A stretch of DNA of 64,000 nt from Lobosporangium transversale. Its lineage: Eukaryota > Mortierellomycota > Mortierellomycetes > Mortierellales > Mortierellaceae. A program made the position numbers and the translations under genes. Shown in pieces: positions 40,201 to 52,286 of this stretch. A model generated the notes under the pieces. It was not told where the DNA came from, did no database searches, and saw only the letters and a list, made by a program, of their open reading frames with translations. The stretch is taken from the NCBI RefSeq assembly GCF_002105155.1, contig NW_019029005.1, positions 124,001-188,000 on the forward strand, given 5' to 3'. Within the stretch, counting starts at the first letter, position 1, and the number at the start of each line of letters is the position of its first letter.

Positions 40201-42161
40201 CCTCACGTTCAGGTGCGAAGCTATCAAAGCGGTGATTCTTGACCCAAGGGCTTGCTTGCTCCATCTTTTTGATGTGATCCACCCACTCAATCATCTCTCG
40301 GTTATACCCGCCTTTCATCTCAACCTTGCGATGCATGTTTCCAATCTCAATATGATGCAAATTAAGGCCAAGGACCTGTTCTTTATGCTTAACATAAAAG
40401 TTTTGATCAAAGATGAACACGTCCGAACATCATCTGAGCTAATATCAGGCAAAAATGCCATATAAGAATCGCGAAGGATAGCCCATGATCGAGTGTACTC
40501 CGAGAATTCTATGGTATTCCACAGAATGTTTTGGTAATATCGACGACTTTGGTTTCCACGTACCCTCTTTACCTTTCCAACCCATATCTTTGGTTAGCGA
40601 CAATGCTGAAATCTCAAGGAACTCGTAAAGATCATAGCAACTGTGCCATTGAGCGCCTGCATCACTGCAAGAGGTAATTTGTAGTTGCGGCGAGCCAAGT
40701 TTGTCTCCCTTACAGCTGTGTCCTTGAAAACAACAACGCCCATGCTACCTATACACACCAATAGCCCAGTTTCCGGTCAGACAAATATTTGCAATAAAAA
40801 AACGAAGGCAACCATTACATTGGCAGTTAATCAGACCTGTCAGGGAATCTGGTATGTTTCGATATCGCTTGGCTGTTAAAGTCAGGTGCAGTTTATAGAG
40901 TCGTAAAGTGTTCGACGGATAACCATTTGATATCTCCATATTGAACTCAACGCGGAAGATCATATGTATTCCAGCCCCAGGATCTGATTCCGAGTCGACA
41001 ATACCGAGCTAACGATACAATTCAGACAGAGATAATAGGGTCAGTACTAAAACCCTTGTTGAAAGGTACAAATCTTTAACGTAAATTTTTTACTTGATGC
41101 CAAAATGAACCATACCTTAAATCAGCTGAAAAAGGATGGGTGGCTATACAGGAAATGATAAATTAGAGGGTCAGGTTAATTGAGTTGGATTTTTCTTTGC
41201 GAACGTTCATCAAGCGAACTTGCTCATGACATAATCACGACGTTGAATAGCATGATAAATATGTCTCTGATCAGAAATGTTGGTTGTCAAAGTCAAATGA
41301 CAAAAATATTCCAGTTTTGGGCACCCCTTTACTAGACTGTAGAGGGAAAATGTCATAGCTCAGGAAAGAAACAAATCATTGTCCAGAGAGTCATAAAGAC
41401 ATGCACCGAAACGGTTGCAACAGATGTAATGGATAATACTCAAGGGCTTCCTCCAACTAGAGTAAAAAACTTACTGGCTGCGCCCTTTTTCATCTTTTTG
41501 AAACAAAAATGCTGGGGCTGCTGCGCCTGTCACAGCCAAGGATTCAACTGTAAATTCTATCGTCTCCAGATTTTACCACGGAAGAGTTAGTGAAAGCATT
41601 TGCAGCATGATCTATTGTTGTCAGCTTTCTAGGTGGAATTGCTGGGCGAGGAGGTACTGTAAGTTGAAAAAATATAAAAAAAAAAAAAAAGTTAGTTTCT
41701 TCTCACGGACTGTACGTCATTTTTGCAAAAAAAAAAAAAAAAAAAAAAAAACCTACAGCTGGCTCTGGTGCTTGAAGTAGGTCAGTACTACTTCTGAGCT
41801 TTCACTTCGAAGGAATTGGGATGGTAGGAAGTATGAGTACCAATGCTGATGACGTTGCTGCTGGTTCCGCTTCTGGGTGTCGGACTAGACTGGCTCTCTT
41901 CTTGAATAGGGGTTTGTAGTGCGCCCGGGTCGCTCTTTCTGTATTTCACGACACGGCCAATAGCGTACCCGGTCCAACTTCTGCAACGATTCTGGTGTTT
42001 GGGGGCTATGGCGTTTGTATCGTCGAGTTTTGGAGAAGCGCATCGGGGAGTTTTGTCAAACCCTCAACCTGCTTCATGTGCTGTCGCTGCTGCTCTTCCG
42101 CAAGCAAAGCGCTGAGATTAAGTGGACGAGTTGAGTCACTAGATTGTGAGTAGTGGCTCAT
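36587..42161 (-). CDS. PLD1: phospholipase D with PX/PH region (Spo14/PLD1 type)
   Basis: Hydrolyses phosphatidylcholine to phosphatidic acid at membranes; needed for vesicle traffic and sporulation in yeast. Start at 42161 ([20 protein letters not shown]), then a disordered N-terminus. A PX-like part ([40 protein letters not shown]) is near 40960-40750. A PH-like part follows ([40 protein letters not shown]). Catalytic domain: [34 protein letters not shown]; first HKD motif HHEKICVID (split by an intron near 39655) with [42 protein letters not shown]; second HKD motif [10 protein letters not shown] with RIIIIGSANINDRS. The C-terminus ends [20 protein letters not shown] and TAG at 36587-36589. 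About 12 introns and several frame changes are present. Both catalytic His-Lys-Asp sets are intact. Confidence 0.92.
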
Positions 42162-43529
42162 GTCTGAAAAAAAAATAAATAAATAAATAAACTATTTGGA
42201 GCACAGATTAGATTTAACAGTAAAATGCACGCTCAGAATAGATGAACCAGAGTAATGACGATTGCAGGTCAAATAATCAAAGAAGAAATGGGGAGTGAAG
42301 AGTGAAGAGTAAAGAGAGAAAGAGAAGAAATAGAAAAAAGAAAAAGAAAAAGAAAAAAAAAAAGAGAGAGTGAGTGAGAGAGAGAAGAATGTGAGAGCGA
42401 GAAGTGTGGCATGCTCAATCCTCTTTTCCTTTCTCTGAGCTTGAAGGCACAGCTTTGCACAACAAAGCCCAATCCTCTTTGCCCAACATGAAGTTAAATA
42501 AAGTATTACTTCCGAAGACGAATCCCTACACGTTCACTCAAACAACTATTCTTAATGCCTTTACTTTTTTTTTTTTTTTTTTTTTTTTAATTAAAAAATG
42601 ATGTAGGCTGGAACCTTGTCTATTATCGGGTCAAATATTAATGTCAGCAACAACTTTGTCCCTTCGGATGCTCTCTTTCTCAATTTCAGTGACATAGCCA
42701 TTGCGCTTATACCAACATGAGCAACATTGTTGATCCGAATAGGGTATATTTTGGTCCGTTGACATCCATCATGACAAAAAAAAAAAAACACACAATATTC
42801 AAACTAAGCTCATAAGATAAAAAGGTTCGACTTTCTTCACTTCATTTAAGACAAAAGTATGTGAATTCAAATCTGAGGCTGAGTAACCATTCTTACCCCT
42901 GAAATTGCTTCGCATGGATGAAGAATATTTCTGAAACAACTGTCTCATAAATCTTTTAGGAAACCTGGCCATCCGCAATAGCCCTTTGTATTGAAGTTTG
43001 AGGAATAAAAAAATCAAATGTTGTATGATCTTCAAACATCATCCTTGAGGATGTGAATAGCGCCATTTGGTGCATGAAAACGTCTGTGTGGGAATAGAGC
43101 ACATTTCATGGTACATTTGGTGTTCAACTTTCTGATATCCTGGCTTGGTTTGCTGCATCTTGGTCACGTGAATTCAGCGCCTGGCCTGGCTTTTTTTTTT
43201 CCTTGAGTGTCCCTGAAGGATAAGAACAGAAAAAAAAAGTTCATCCTTTTTAACACATTGAACACCTTGCACTTTGCACTATTGCACTTTTGCACTTTTT
43301 GCACCTGCTCTCATTGCACTAACCATTGCTTTCTGCCTTTTTTTTTGTTTCTTTCGACATTTTGCGCTAGACACATCCTTTTCGGATTCAAGAATTCACA
43401 CGCAAGAACTTTGCTGTACCTCTTTCAGCCAATAGCATTTTTTTAAGAGAAAGACCGTCTATTATTTTATCACAAATCAAAAAAAAAAAAAAAAAAAAAA
43501 AAGTATGGCCCACAAAGTGCCTGATATGC
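42162..43529. other. intergenic; possible gene fragment near 42.6-43.0 kb
   Basis: Promoter side of PLD and HAP5. Includes GA-rich repeats (42285-42400) and T/A runs (42568-42588, 43480-43502). Between 42650 and 43030 the minus strand shows short protein-like pieces in shifting frames (EDHTTFDFFIPQTSIQRAIA; IEKESIRRDKVVADINI) that may be a decayed accessory gene. No family named. Other gaps hold nothing I can support. Confidence 0.3.
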
Positions 43530-43831
43530 ATGAAACAACCGACATCCAGCACATCCTCTGCTTCTACGGGTGCCTCGTCCTCGGCTCAAGGTTCTGTGAC
43601 AGTTCAGCAGCAACAGCAACAGTTTGCACAGGAGTTTTGGGAGGAACAGGTTATTGCTGCTGAACAGTTTGATTCTGATTATAAAGTCCATCCATTACCG
43701 CTGGCGCGTATCAAAAAGGTCATGAAATCTGATCCTGAGGTTAAGGTAATATTACGCAACTAAGAATATCTCGAGGAATACAGAGTGGAATAGAGAGAGA
43801 GAAAAAACTGGGCTAAATAAACCAATCTAAT

Positions 43832-43864
<33 letters not shown>

Positions 43865-44478
43865 GTTATAAAAAGATGATTTCAGCGGAAGCACCTATAC
43901 TGTTTTCAAAAGCGTGCGAGATTTTCATTTGTGAAATCACACGGCGTGCTTGGATGCATGCGGAAGAAAACAAGAGAAGGACATTACAGAGGAGCGACGT
44001 CGCCAGCGCGGTCTCACGGTCAGATCAATTCGACTTTTTAATTGATATTGTCCTCGAGAGGAACCACCTAAAACAAAAAGATCATCCGCGCGCGAGGATC
44101 CTGCACCCAACGTAAGTTGGAAGGCGAGATAACTGCAAAAGAAGAGTTATTTTATAAATATCAATATCCTGATGGTTTATATATATATATAGGCTGAAAC
44201 TATGATGATCAATACAGTCAGTATTACGCTCAAAGCGCAGGAGGATTGGCAGGATATGCTCATGCGATCGACGGTGCCTCAATCTACCAGTCATGTCCCC
44301 AGAGCAGTTTCAACAGTACGTTCAGTACCAGCAACAGCAGGCTGCAGCTGCACAATCATATCATTCTCAACAACAACAGCAACAACAACATCAGCCACCA
44401 GCTCTCGTGGGGGATCAGTTGGTTACACAGCACAAGAGTAACGACACTCTTTATTGCACTCTTGAAACGGTTCATTAG
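43530..44478 (+). CDS. HAP5: CCAAT-binding factor subunit Hap5 / NF-YC
   Basis: Histone-fold subunit of the heterotrimeric CCAAT-binding complex, pairing with Hap3/NF-YB and recruiting Hap2/NF-YA. Exon 1 (43530-43745) starts [16 protein letters not shown] and has Gln-rich sequence, then [10 protein letters not shown] and [17 protein letters not shown]. The intron 43746-43875 contains a 27-nt poly-T. Exon 2 begins [20 protein letters not shown], then [20 protein letters not shown] and [13 protein letters not shown]. This is the NF-YC histone fold almost residue for residue. A missing C near 44050 shifts frame after FLIDIV; a GTAAGT donor at about 44112 leads to a Gln-rich C-terminal exon ([40 protein letters not shown]) with another shift near 44290. 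Stop at 44476-44478. Upstream ATGs at 43505 and 43526 are out of frame. Confidence 0.93.
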
Positions 44479-46780
44479 CTGAACTAAACCAACTTCATTA
44501 TACTTTTCATTCATTGTCATTTTGGTTATTCTCTACTCTAAACCCATGAACAATAAAGTAGAGTACCTACCCGTTATACCTGAAGACTTGCTCTAGACGA
44601 ATGCACCATCTCCTTATTTGCAAACTGATAGGTTTTATAAAAAAAAATACATGTCATAAACGCTCATTAAACTCCTCTCAATCTGATATGAGACAAGGTT
44701 ATCTTTCGCGCACACACCCATTGCAAATCAATGAACAATTTCTCTTTAGATATTTGACAAGTTAAATTTACCTATATCATATTAGGGTCGAGCTCAACCT
44801 GTTTTGTAGAAGAAACCATGGACAGACGTACCTCCTAATGTGTGAGAGATCCAAGTTGAATCTCAAAACAAACGGTTAAAAAAGCGGAAGTCGCCGCTAC
44901 TTTGCTTTCTAGTGACAAATCTCTTCTGGTGGTGATATCGCTCCAGGCCACATTACTCACAATGATTTGTCTTCAACGCTAGCACAACGTCACAGATATA
45001 CTCCTACTAGAGTCTTGGTGTGTTAAAAGAGATGACACAAGTTCTTTGGATTAAGTGCAGCTTCTTACTTTTACTTCTTTATTAAGTAGTTATATGCTAT
45101 CTAGCTATCTAACTTACCTGATTGCACCCTAAGCTACAGGCGGCCAGACTCTTGGCCAGCTTGAGAGGTATTTCTTCTTTATTTTCATCAAAAACATCCT
45201 CCCAAGCCATTGTCTAGAACACACCGGCCTGGCCCACATCATGCTCCGTCAGGTCAGGCCCCATGGCCTCGCAAACGCCCGCACACACCCACACACACCC
45301 ACACACACCTATTTGCCCACCCTCTTATCCCCACCCGTCTACCCAATCGAAGGACTCCACCACCGCATGGTCCGTTGAAGAATCAGCTCAGGTGTATGCC
45401 CGTTTGGACCTTGGATATGTGTTGCTTAGAGTTTGTTCGCGTTGTATATACCACTGCTATAATAAAGATTGTTTTGTGTTAGTTCAGTTTGTGTTGTTTT
45501 TTTATGATTTTTTTTCTTATGACGTGTTTGTCTAGGCTCACTGTGGATCTTTGGTTTCATTCTCCAGGTGCGAGACGTCAGTCTTCAAGTATCGGCGCAG
45601 TCCAGAGCGCACCATGAAGAGAGGGCCTGCTCACCATGTCTTTGGGTTGCTCAAGGAGGCGGTCTAGCTGCTGGGGCGATCTGGTCTAGCTGTTTGGATG
45701 AGGAGCCAGCCGGCTGAGTGACGGAGTGACAGCCTAGTTGGCTGATCAAGCCTGCCTGGCTGGTTGGACGAGATGTCCTGGCCGTTTCAGCAAGGAGAAC
45801 ATAGCTGGGTGAGTCGATACCGTTTGTTTATAGGAGCATCAGTTGCCCATGGAGTTGGCCAGAGCCACTGCACTCCGGCTGGTTTGGGGGTAGGGGATTC
45901 GTATCGTTTATGGCCTAAGAGTGACAAGGAAAGATAGAGGCAGAAAGGAAAATATAAAGCCAGAATAAGGGCTATACAGCATATAGTGAAAGGGCTGAGC
46001 GCCTCAGTAGGAGTGGATGTTTGGAGAGTGTTGCTTACCTGTCATCTTGGTCATAGAGAAAAAGAAGAGAACAGAAAAAATTGAGATTGGCCCTTTATAC
46101 ATTCGTCTTTAAAAGCACTTACGAAGGGAGGATAAAGCGATGAGTGGTTCTTGAAAGCGATCAAGAGCACGAGAATGAGTAAAGCCATTATGTGATAGAA
46201 AAGAGTCGACTGAGCAATGAGTATACCATGTGCCTTGCTTTTGTAAAGAGAAACCGATATATGGATGGTGGCAAAAGAAATCCAAGCTTAAATGCCGCCG
46301 CCTTGCCAAGCATAAGAGGAAAAGGCGTGAGTGAACTGATAGTATATGACAATGGTATCATCCATAGCCTAAATCAACCATTATTATCGCTACTAATTTT
46401 CTATTTCTATTGAGGACATTTGCATTCATAATAATCACAGATCCACCAAAATTTCAGACAAAAGACAAAGATCGCTGTATCTGATCTTGTCTTTTAATAT
46501 TTATTGTTAGTTGTTTACTATGTTGTGGTTTTCAAGCTGTGTCTTAGGCCAAGAGTGGTGATGCCCTTGGTAAATGTGCTTGACTGGATATTTCCTAGTC
46601 TGCTTGGATTCATTTGACGATGCTTTTTAGTATGTTCTTTGATGGCGCCTTGGCTTGGTAACCTTGGTTGACTGGGCCTAGTGGCCTGGCTTTGGGTAGG
46701 CTGCCCTTGGTTGGCTGGTTTTGATTGTCTGGACTCTTTTTTTTTTTTTTTTTTTTTTTTGCAGTTAACTGCTATCTGCT
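44479..46780. other. accessory spacer, possible decayed transposon DNA
   Basis: No conserved gene. From about 45,190 to 46,000 and 46,550 to 46,740 the composition changes to G/C-richer, with many degenerate GGCTG/TTGGCTGG words, and a (CA)n-like run lies at 45,278-45,309. This resembles decayed repetitive DNA. The 90-codon frames at 45,210-45,535 are Pro/His-rich products of the CA repeat and I do not accept them as genes. Confidence 0.35.
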
Positions 46781-46784
46781 ACTT

Positions 46785-47295
46785 GCTTTCTGGCTTCTGA
46801 CTTTTGGCTTCTGATTTCTAGCTTCTGACTTTTGGCTTCTGGCTTCTGGCTTCTGGCTTTTGGCTTCTGCTTTCTGGCTCCTGGCTTCTGGCTTTTGTCT
46901 TCTGCTTTCTGGCTCCTGGCTTCTGGATTTTGGCTTCTGCTTTCTGGATTTTGGCTTCTGCTTTCTGGATTTTGGCTTCTGCTTTCTGGATTTTGGCTTC
47001 TGGATTTTGGCTTCTGGTTTTTGACTCCTGGCTTCTGGTTTCTGGCTTCTGGCTTTTGGCTTCTGACTTCTGGCTTTTGTCTTCTGGTTTCTGGCTTTTG
47101 GTTTCTGGCTTGGCTTCTGGTTTCTGGCTTCTGGCTTCTGGCTCCTGGTTTCTGGCTTCTGGTTTCTGGCTTCTGGTTTCTGGCTTCTGGTTTCTGGCTT
47201 CTGGTTTCTGGCTTCTGGTTTCTGGCTTTTGGTTTCTGGCTTTTGTCTTCTGGTTTCTGACTCTTAGCTTTTGGTTTTTGACTTCTGGCTTCAGG
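46785..47295 (+). repeat. TTCTGG-based minisatellite
   Basis: About 510 bp of tandem, imperfect 6-mer and 12/13-mer units (ggcttctggcttttggcttctggtttct). It follows a 22-nt T run (46739-46760) and is followed by T-rich tracts (47300-47375) and a short ttggctg repeat (47398-47428). It opens long frames made only of Phe/Trp/Leu/Gly/Ser/Ala, which are a repeat artefact. Unit order is heterogeneous, with the 14-mer ggcttctggtttct most regular at 47,140-47,225. Confidence 0.9.
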
Positions 47296-47337
47296 TCTTT
47301 CTTTTTTTTTTTTTTTGAAGTTTTTTTGAATTTTTTG

Positions 47338-47368
<31 letters not shown>

Positions 47369-47429
47369 CAAGTTTTTTTTGAAGTTTTTTTTATATTGGC
47401 CGTTGGCTGTTGGCTGTTGGCTGTTGGTT

Positions 47430-50340
47430 TTGGTTGTTAGCTCTGAGACTATCTCCCTAGGCGCTCTACCTTGGGCCGATGCTCTTTCCCAGGCCTTCTG
47501 CTTTCCTCCATGGATCGTAGGCCTCGCTCCTTCAAGCGAAAGTCCCATTGCAGTGGTCTATCGAACGACTAATCAATGGAGCCTCACTTTGACCAGAGCA
47601 CCTTTGGTTCAGACGGCAGGAAACAGGGGTCACACAACATGACGCCTCTACGCCATGCACCCACTGCGACCAGGCGTCCCTGGCGCAGCATCGCTAATTG
47701 GATAACCTAAGGATGATAAGTCAGTAGCAATGAACTATCCACAAAACCCTATAGAGCACCGAGTTGCCAAAGATTCTATCTAATCAGAGAGAACGAAAGC
47801 AAAGGTAAAATAGAATTAATATGCTCTTTGTGTCTTCCTTTTCACCTACCTTAGGTGTTACCAGGCCTCGATAACACCTGATCCTGATCCTGATCCTGAT
47901 CCTGCTGGAGGGGGAATCTCCTTGACGGCCGAGGCTCGAGCTCTACAGGTCCAGTGAATAATTCATTGATACTGACTTACCATTCTTAGGCTACCGCAAC
48001 TGTGTGTCATCCTGTCCTACACGAAATCCCCAGAGGCACTCGGATCAAAGTGAGGCTCAGAGACTAGAAGTTCTCTAGCACCACCACAATTGTCCTTCCT
48101 CAAGAGGTCGTGAGGGCCCGACGAGGTTCGGAGGAAGCAGGAGAGGGCCGGCGGAGTGGCCCCCGGGCTCCGATGGTAGGACGGAGCGGAGCCCTTATCG
48201 AATTGGATAGGCCTCTAAGGAAAAGAGTCGAAAAAAAAAAAAAAAAAAAAAAAAAAAACGTGGTTAGAATATTTGGTAACCAGAGTACAGGAGACCATAT
48301 CTCATTACAAAGAACAGCATAGCACCAAAAGAGAAAAAAAAGTGTAATTATTTACTCAATAAGAAAGAGTACTTACAAATCCGTTTGGGCCCTATTTGGT
48401 AAGCACTGCATGAGCTTATTGCAGTCTTTGGGATGGTCGCCGCTGAGCATCCATAGGTAGTGTTCCTTGCGATGATCAGAAGGACAAAGGTAAAAGAAAA
48501 GGAATAAGTTAATGGACCTGCTGGGTTCATTTAGCAATAGCTAAACAGTGGGTGACGATAGGCAAGACAAAACGAAGCCATGCATATGTTAGATACTTAC
48601 TTGATGACGGCTCTATAGTGAGTTGTATTTCACGGCTGGGATAGAGCATTTTTTATGGCCTCTGTGTGGCCTTTGCAAGGCATGTGAAGGGCAGGTGGAG
48701 AGGATGTGGGTGAAGAGAGGAGAGGAGAAAAGAAAAGAAAAGAAAAGCTGGCGGAGACGAAGGGCATTTATGAAAATTGTTTTTCTTTTTTGTGTCGTCG
48801 ATATGACGTTTTACAGCAACGCAAAGGAAACTTGGTGTCCCACTGCCAAAGGTATTAAATAATAATACTAATATCCATCATATGTCAGCAATAAAGAAAG
48901 CCATTGTGAAGTATAATGGTAAGCGAATGAGTGAGTAAAAAATAAATATTTAAAATGTAAAGAGATAACGCGTTCAGAGGGATGCCACAAAATTATTTAT
49001 TTTCCGCCATGACGCCTTCGGTCAGATGTTCACATGAAAACTCTATTTTCTGGTTGGTCAAAACATTTACACGGCAGATAAGAGAAGCAGACATTGTCCA
49101 TCTTCGGTAAAATTAACCTTTTTTATCTCCAAATGCTGTATGAATGAGTATGGAAAGAACCATTGAGTCAAATATAATGAATAATACAAAATAATGCATT
49201 ATATAGACATATACTTTCTTGCTGTCGACGGCGAGGGCTCTTTGGCGGATTGTGCTTTGGAGAAAAGGAGAAAGGAATGCTGAGTGGTTTTTGTAATCGC
49301 TCAGGAAAAATAGTAAGTGAAACCAATTTGTGATCTCAAAGTATTGACTGAATAGCAATACAAATACGACATTTTTGCTTTTATGCAAGAAAAAAAAGAA
49401 AAGAAAACGGCATAGCGGGAATTGAAATCAATAATCTGTGCACCTGTGATATCATTCGTCAATTTTCATATGCTTACAAGGTGGAGAAAGAGAACAACAT
49501 TCCATCCTCAAAGATATGCAGGGTCATATATACAACAACCTACCTGCCCACAACAAGAGCACGAGCCACATTGCCCTCTTTGTATGGTATACAACAAAGA
49601 AAGAAAGAAAGAAAGAACAGTGAGCAATGTGCTGTAGCTGGAGTAAAAGGACGAGACCCAAAGTACAAGCATATTAAAACTCGCATACTCTGTTTTTCAC
49701 CAGCATTAAGCGCGAGTACCTTTTGGTTCTTAGTAATGAGGTTCATCAGGAACTACCAGTCAAGTTTGGTACTTAATCCTCTTCTTCTATTCTCTCTCTT
49801 CATCCCTAATAAGGAATATAAAGTCTATCGCGCGAACTGTACTGCGGCAGTTTTATCCGAACAGACCTTTTTTTTTTCCTTTCCTTTTCAGAACGCCAAG
49901 GAAATACGACATGTATTCCTCGGCGCGCTTGCGTGCTTTTTATTGGTCGACATATAAACGTTGATACTTTGTTTCACCAAAATCCACCGCCTAATCAGCT
50001 GCTATTCACTATTCTTTATTACATATTTTACATTGTATTACATGAAATTAAAAATAAAAAAAAAATAAAAAAAGACACAATGATATATATTCTGAAGATT
50101 GTATGGTTAGTACAAAGGAAAATTAACCTGTCCCATACTCAGGTCGACCTCACTTCCCGCACTGGGCGGATTAAGCTATTAACAGTAAAAATATAACAAT
50201 CATGTGAAAGCAACGCAGAAAAGAATTCAAAAGAGTCAGAGCGTGAATGGACAAAGTAAGCCTTGTTCAAGCAGGATCCTAGCAACCGCGTTGTTCGGTA
50301 TTTTCTTGCAATTGAAAGATCGTAGTAAGTATACCGCTCT
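47430..50340. other. accessory region without recognised gene
   Basis: Contains a GC-richer patch at 47,440-48,220 with a short (cctgat)n repeat at 47,877-47,904, and an A run (48,231-48,258). The rest is AT-rich. Open frames of 60-158 codons occur (longest 49,481-49,957), but none shows a family motif. A (gaaa)n run is at 49,598-49,616. The GC patch may be a fragment of a mobile element; that is only a composition argument. Confidence 0.35.
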
Positions 50341-50349
50341 AAAAACGAT

Positions 50350-50512
50350 TACACCTATCTTTTTACACCTCTTTTTACACCTACGCCTCTTTTTACACCT
50401 ACACCTCTTTTTACACCTCTTTTTACACCTACACCTTTTTTTACACCTCTTTTTACACTTACACCTCTTTTGCACCTCCGCTTATTTTACACCTACGCCT
50501 CATTATACATTT
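50350..50512 (+). repeat. ACACCTCTTTTT minisatellite
   Basis: About 160 bp of tandem cacctctttttaca / cacctacacctcttttta units, a mix of 12- and 18-bp periods. On the plus strand it reads as Leu/His/Phe repeats, on the minus strand as Cys/Lys/Arg repeats; neither is believable as a protein. A final divergent unit ends in gcctcattataca (50,497-50,509), which recurs as gcctcattatacatc at 50,606. Confidence 0.88.
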
Positions 50513-50689
50513 TCTGGAGCATTTTGTTCATAGAGTGTAGAAAATAAATCCCCATGACCCTGAGGATCCTTGTTATCAAAAAAAAAAAAAAAAAAAAAAA
50601 AAAAGCCTCATTATACATCTACAATATATTGAGGTTCTTACTAAGAATGATTATATAATTTTTTTTTAGTACAAGGTTATTCCGTAACA

Positions 50690-51378
50690 ACAATACCATC
50701 ACTGCAAGTAAAATTAATGAAAGAGAAGGCTGCTCGTATTTTACTTGGAATTTCATAAGCGGGGCCCTGGATTTGCTTGAAATCCAAACGGGGTGCTTTG
50801 AGAAGTTGATTATCGTAAATGGAGGTCAAGCATTTAAGAGGAAGGAATCTGCAAGTAGAGCTGATGGGATTGCTGTTAATGGAGAAGGCCATCAGATCTA
50901 CCTTGCAGAAGCTGCACTCCTTAATGGAGCGATACGAAGTAAGGAGGGGAGCGATGAGCATAAAGTCAAGCGATGTATGCTTAACTCATGGTTATATCAA
51001 ATGAATGACATCTGCAAGCTGTCCAATCCACCGACGAGCACGAAGATATTCGGATCAACATCGTATGGAAAAGACACGAAGTTTTATTGCCTGCACTACA
51101 AAGGCGTCTTCCAAATTGACTTCTTTTCAGAGTAACTTGTTCTCCCCTCCCTTCCTCCCCCCCATGAAATCAATACTTCAACATTTCTACTCTCTTAGGA
51201 CCAGGTTAAAGCAACAGAATGATTGTCCTGAGATGGAAAATCAATTTTGTGCGCAGTTGCTTTTGAAGTGCTGTGAATTTGCAGCTAAGCATTTCTTATT
51301 CCCTCATTCCATTAATGTCGTTAGACATCTTAATGCTTTGGTTCGTTATGAAAATGCTGGAAAGAACGTCCTCGCCTA
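50690..51378 (+). pseudogene. fungal accessory family gene (nuclease-like?), broken
   Basis: The segment 50,850-51,130 reads RADGIAVNGEGHQIYLAEAA, then GSDEHKVKRCMLNSWLYQMN and TKIFGSTSYGKDTKFYCLHY. A second exon (51,163-51,378) reads LPPMKSILQHFYSLRTRLKQ and ENQFCAQLLLKCCEFAAKHF. I recall this architecture (K/RADG.., E-A, D-E-x-K-x-x-R/K.. W, then a helical C-terminus) from a large uncharacterised family expanded in Mucoromycota. The D..E..K spacing invites comparison with PD-(D/E)XK nucleases, as inference only. The start of the frame is shifted near 50,760-50,850 and an in-frame stop follows at 51,376. No upstream start exon was found, so it looks like a fragment. Confidence 0.45.
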
Positions 51379-51399
51379 GAAGTTATTAAAGGTCCAGTG

Positions 51400-52286
51400 C
51401 AAAATAACTCGAGAGAGACTGAAGGCTTTGGGTCCGCACTACGTAAAAAAGCATCAGCGGTACGAATCAACAGTAAAAACCTTGAAACATCTTAATCGTC
51501 TTGGAAAGGAGGTTTTGCCGAGGTGGGTTTTGTTTCCAGGTGATTTTATTGTATCAGACGAAGAGTTCAATTCAGTCGATAATATCAGAGTGGACATCGA
51601 AGGTATTCAGTCATGCACATAAAGATGATAATTTGTTCAAGCTTGTCGCTCTTTTTGGTTAGTCCTTTTTCAATTATAAGGATTTTGTTAAGTAAACCAT
51701 TTATATTTGAAAGAGTCTAGCCAAAAAGAGCGACAAGCTTGACCCTCTGGTATCATGATGTTAATTTTTTATTATCTTTATTTGTTTCATAGATACAGAG
51801 TTGTTTACAATGTTATTGACCCCTACTCATCAGTTGGAAAAAATGAAGACAGGAGTAAAAGAAGAGTGGAGAATGAAGTGGATCGTGCAGAAACAAATCA
51901 TGAAACTATCACTGCAAAGCGATTGAAGACCCAGCTAATATCTGCGAGGTGAAGAAGGAGGCGAAAATGAATATACCGATAGGATGTGCAGGTGGCTCGA
52001 AGAAATTTGTGAAGATGTTCCAGAGGAGGTCAAGCAGAAACTCGCGCATTATGTTAGCAAATCTGAACAAACCAATGATGAAACAGAGTCTTTGTTGGGA
52101 ACAATCAATCAGCTTACCTTTAAAAAGCAAGCGCCATCGGTCACTGAATTATTGCCATCCATCACAGCAAAAACTACCATTCATACAGCACACACATATA
52201 TCCTGGCTGCATCATTACTAGCAATCGAGATGATGTTGGTAATCCAAAATGAACAAGAAGAGAAAAAAAAAATAATTGCTCAATGA
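51400..52286 (+). pseudogene. interrupted accessory gene containing a MITE
   Basis: Protein-like sequence before the MITE (GPHYVKKHQRYESTVKTLKH, LPRWVLFPGDFIVSDEEF) and after it (RYRVVYNVIDPYSSVGKNED, TAKRLKTQLISA; then after a shift MCRWLEEICEDVPEEVKQKL and AHYVSKSEQTNDETESLLGT) is on the same strand. The MITE (51,637-51,749) lies between them, in a stretch that also has a possible GT donor (about 51,602) and a TTTCATAG acceptor (about 51,794). So the element may sit in an intron or may have broken the gene. No family recognised. Confidence 0.35.
51637..51749. mobile_element. hAT-like MITE, second copy, inverted
   Basis: Reverse-complement match to 22301-22417 over almost its full length, differing at a few positions and by 1-2 base indels in runs. 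The end at 51,749 keeps the CAGAG terminus; the other end lacks the first seven bases, so no target duplication can be read. The terminal arms pair with each other as in the first copy. Confidence 0.8.

Noticed and set aside
45210..45535. Pro/His-rich 90-codon frames
   Set aside because: Produced by the CA-rich repeat in two frames, with no motif or conserved neighbour.
46832..47382. Long Phe/Trp/Leu/Gly/Ser frames of 142 and 150 codons
   Set aside because: They are translations of the TTCTGG minisatellite in two frames; simple repeat, not a protein.
44479..48300. LTR retrotransposon
   Set aside because: The GC-rich patches suggested one, but I found no paired long terminal repeats, primer-binding site, or gag/pol motifs.
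50204..50533. Cys/Lys- or Leu/His-rich repeat protein
   Set aside because: Arises from the ACACCTCTTTTT array on either strand; no start context or flanking coding signal.
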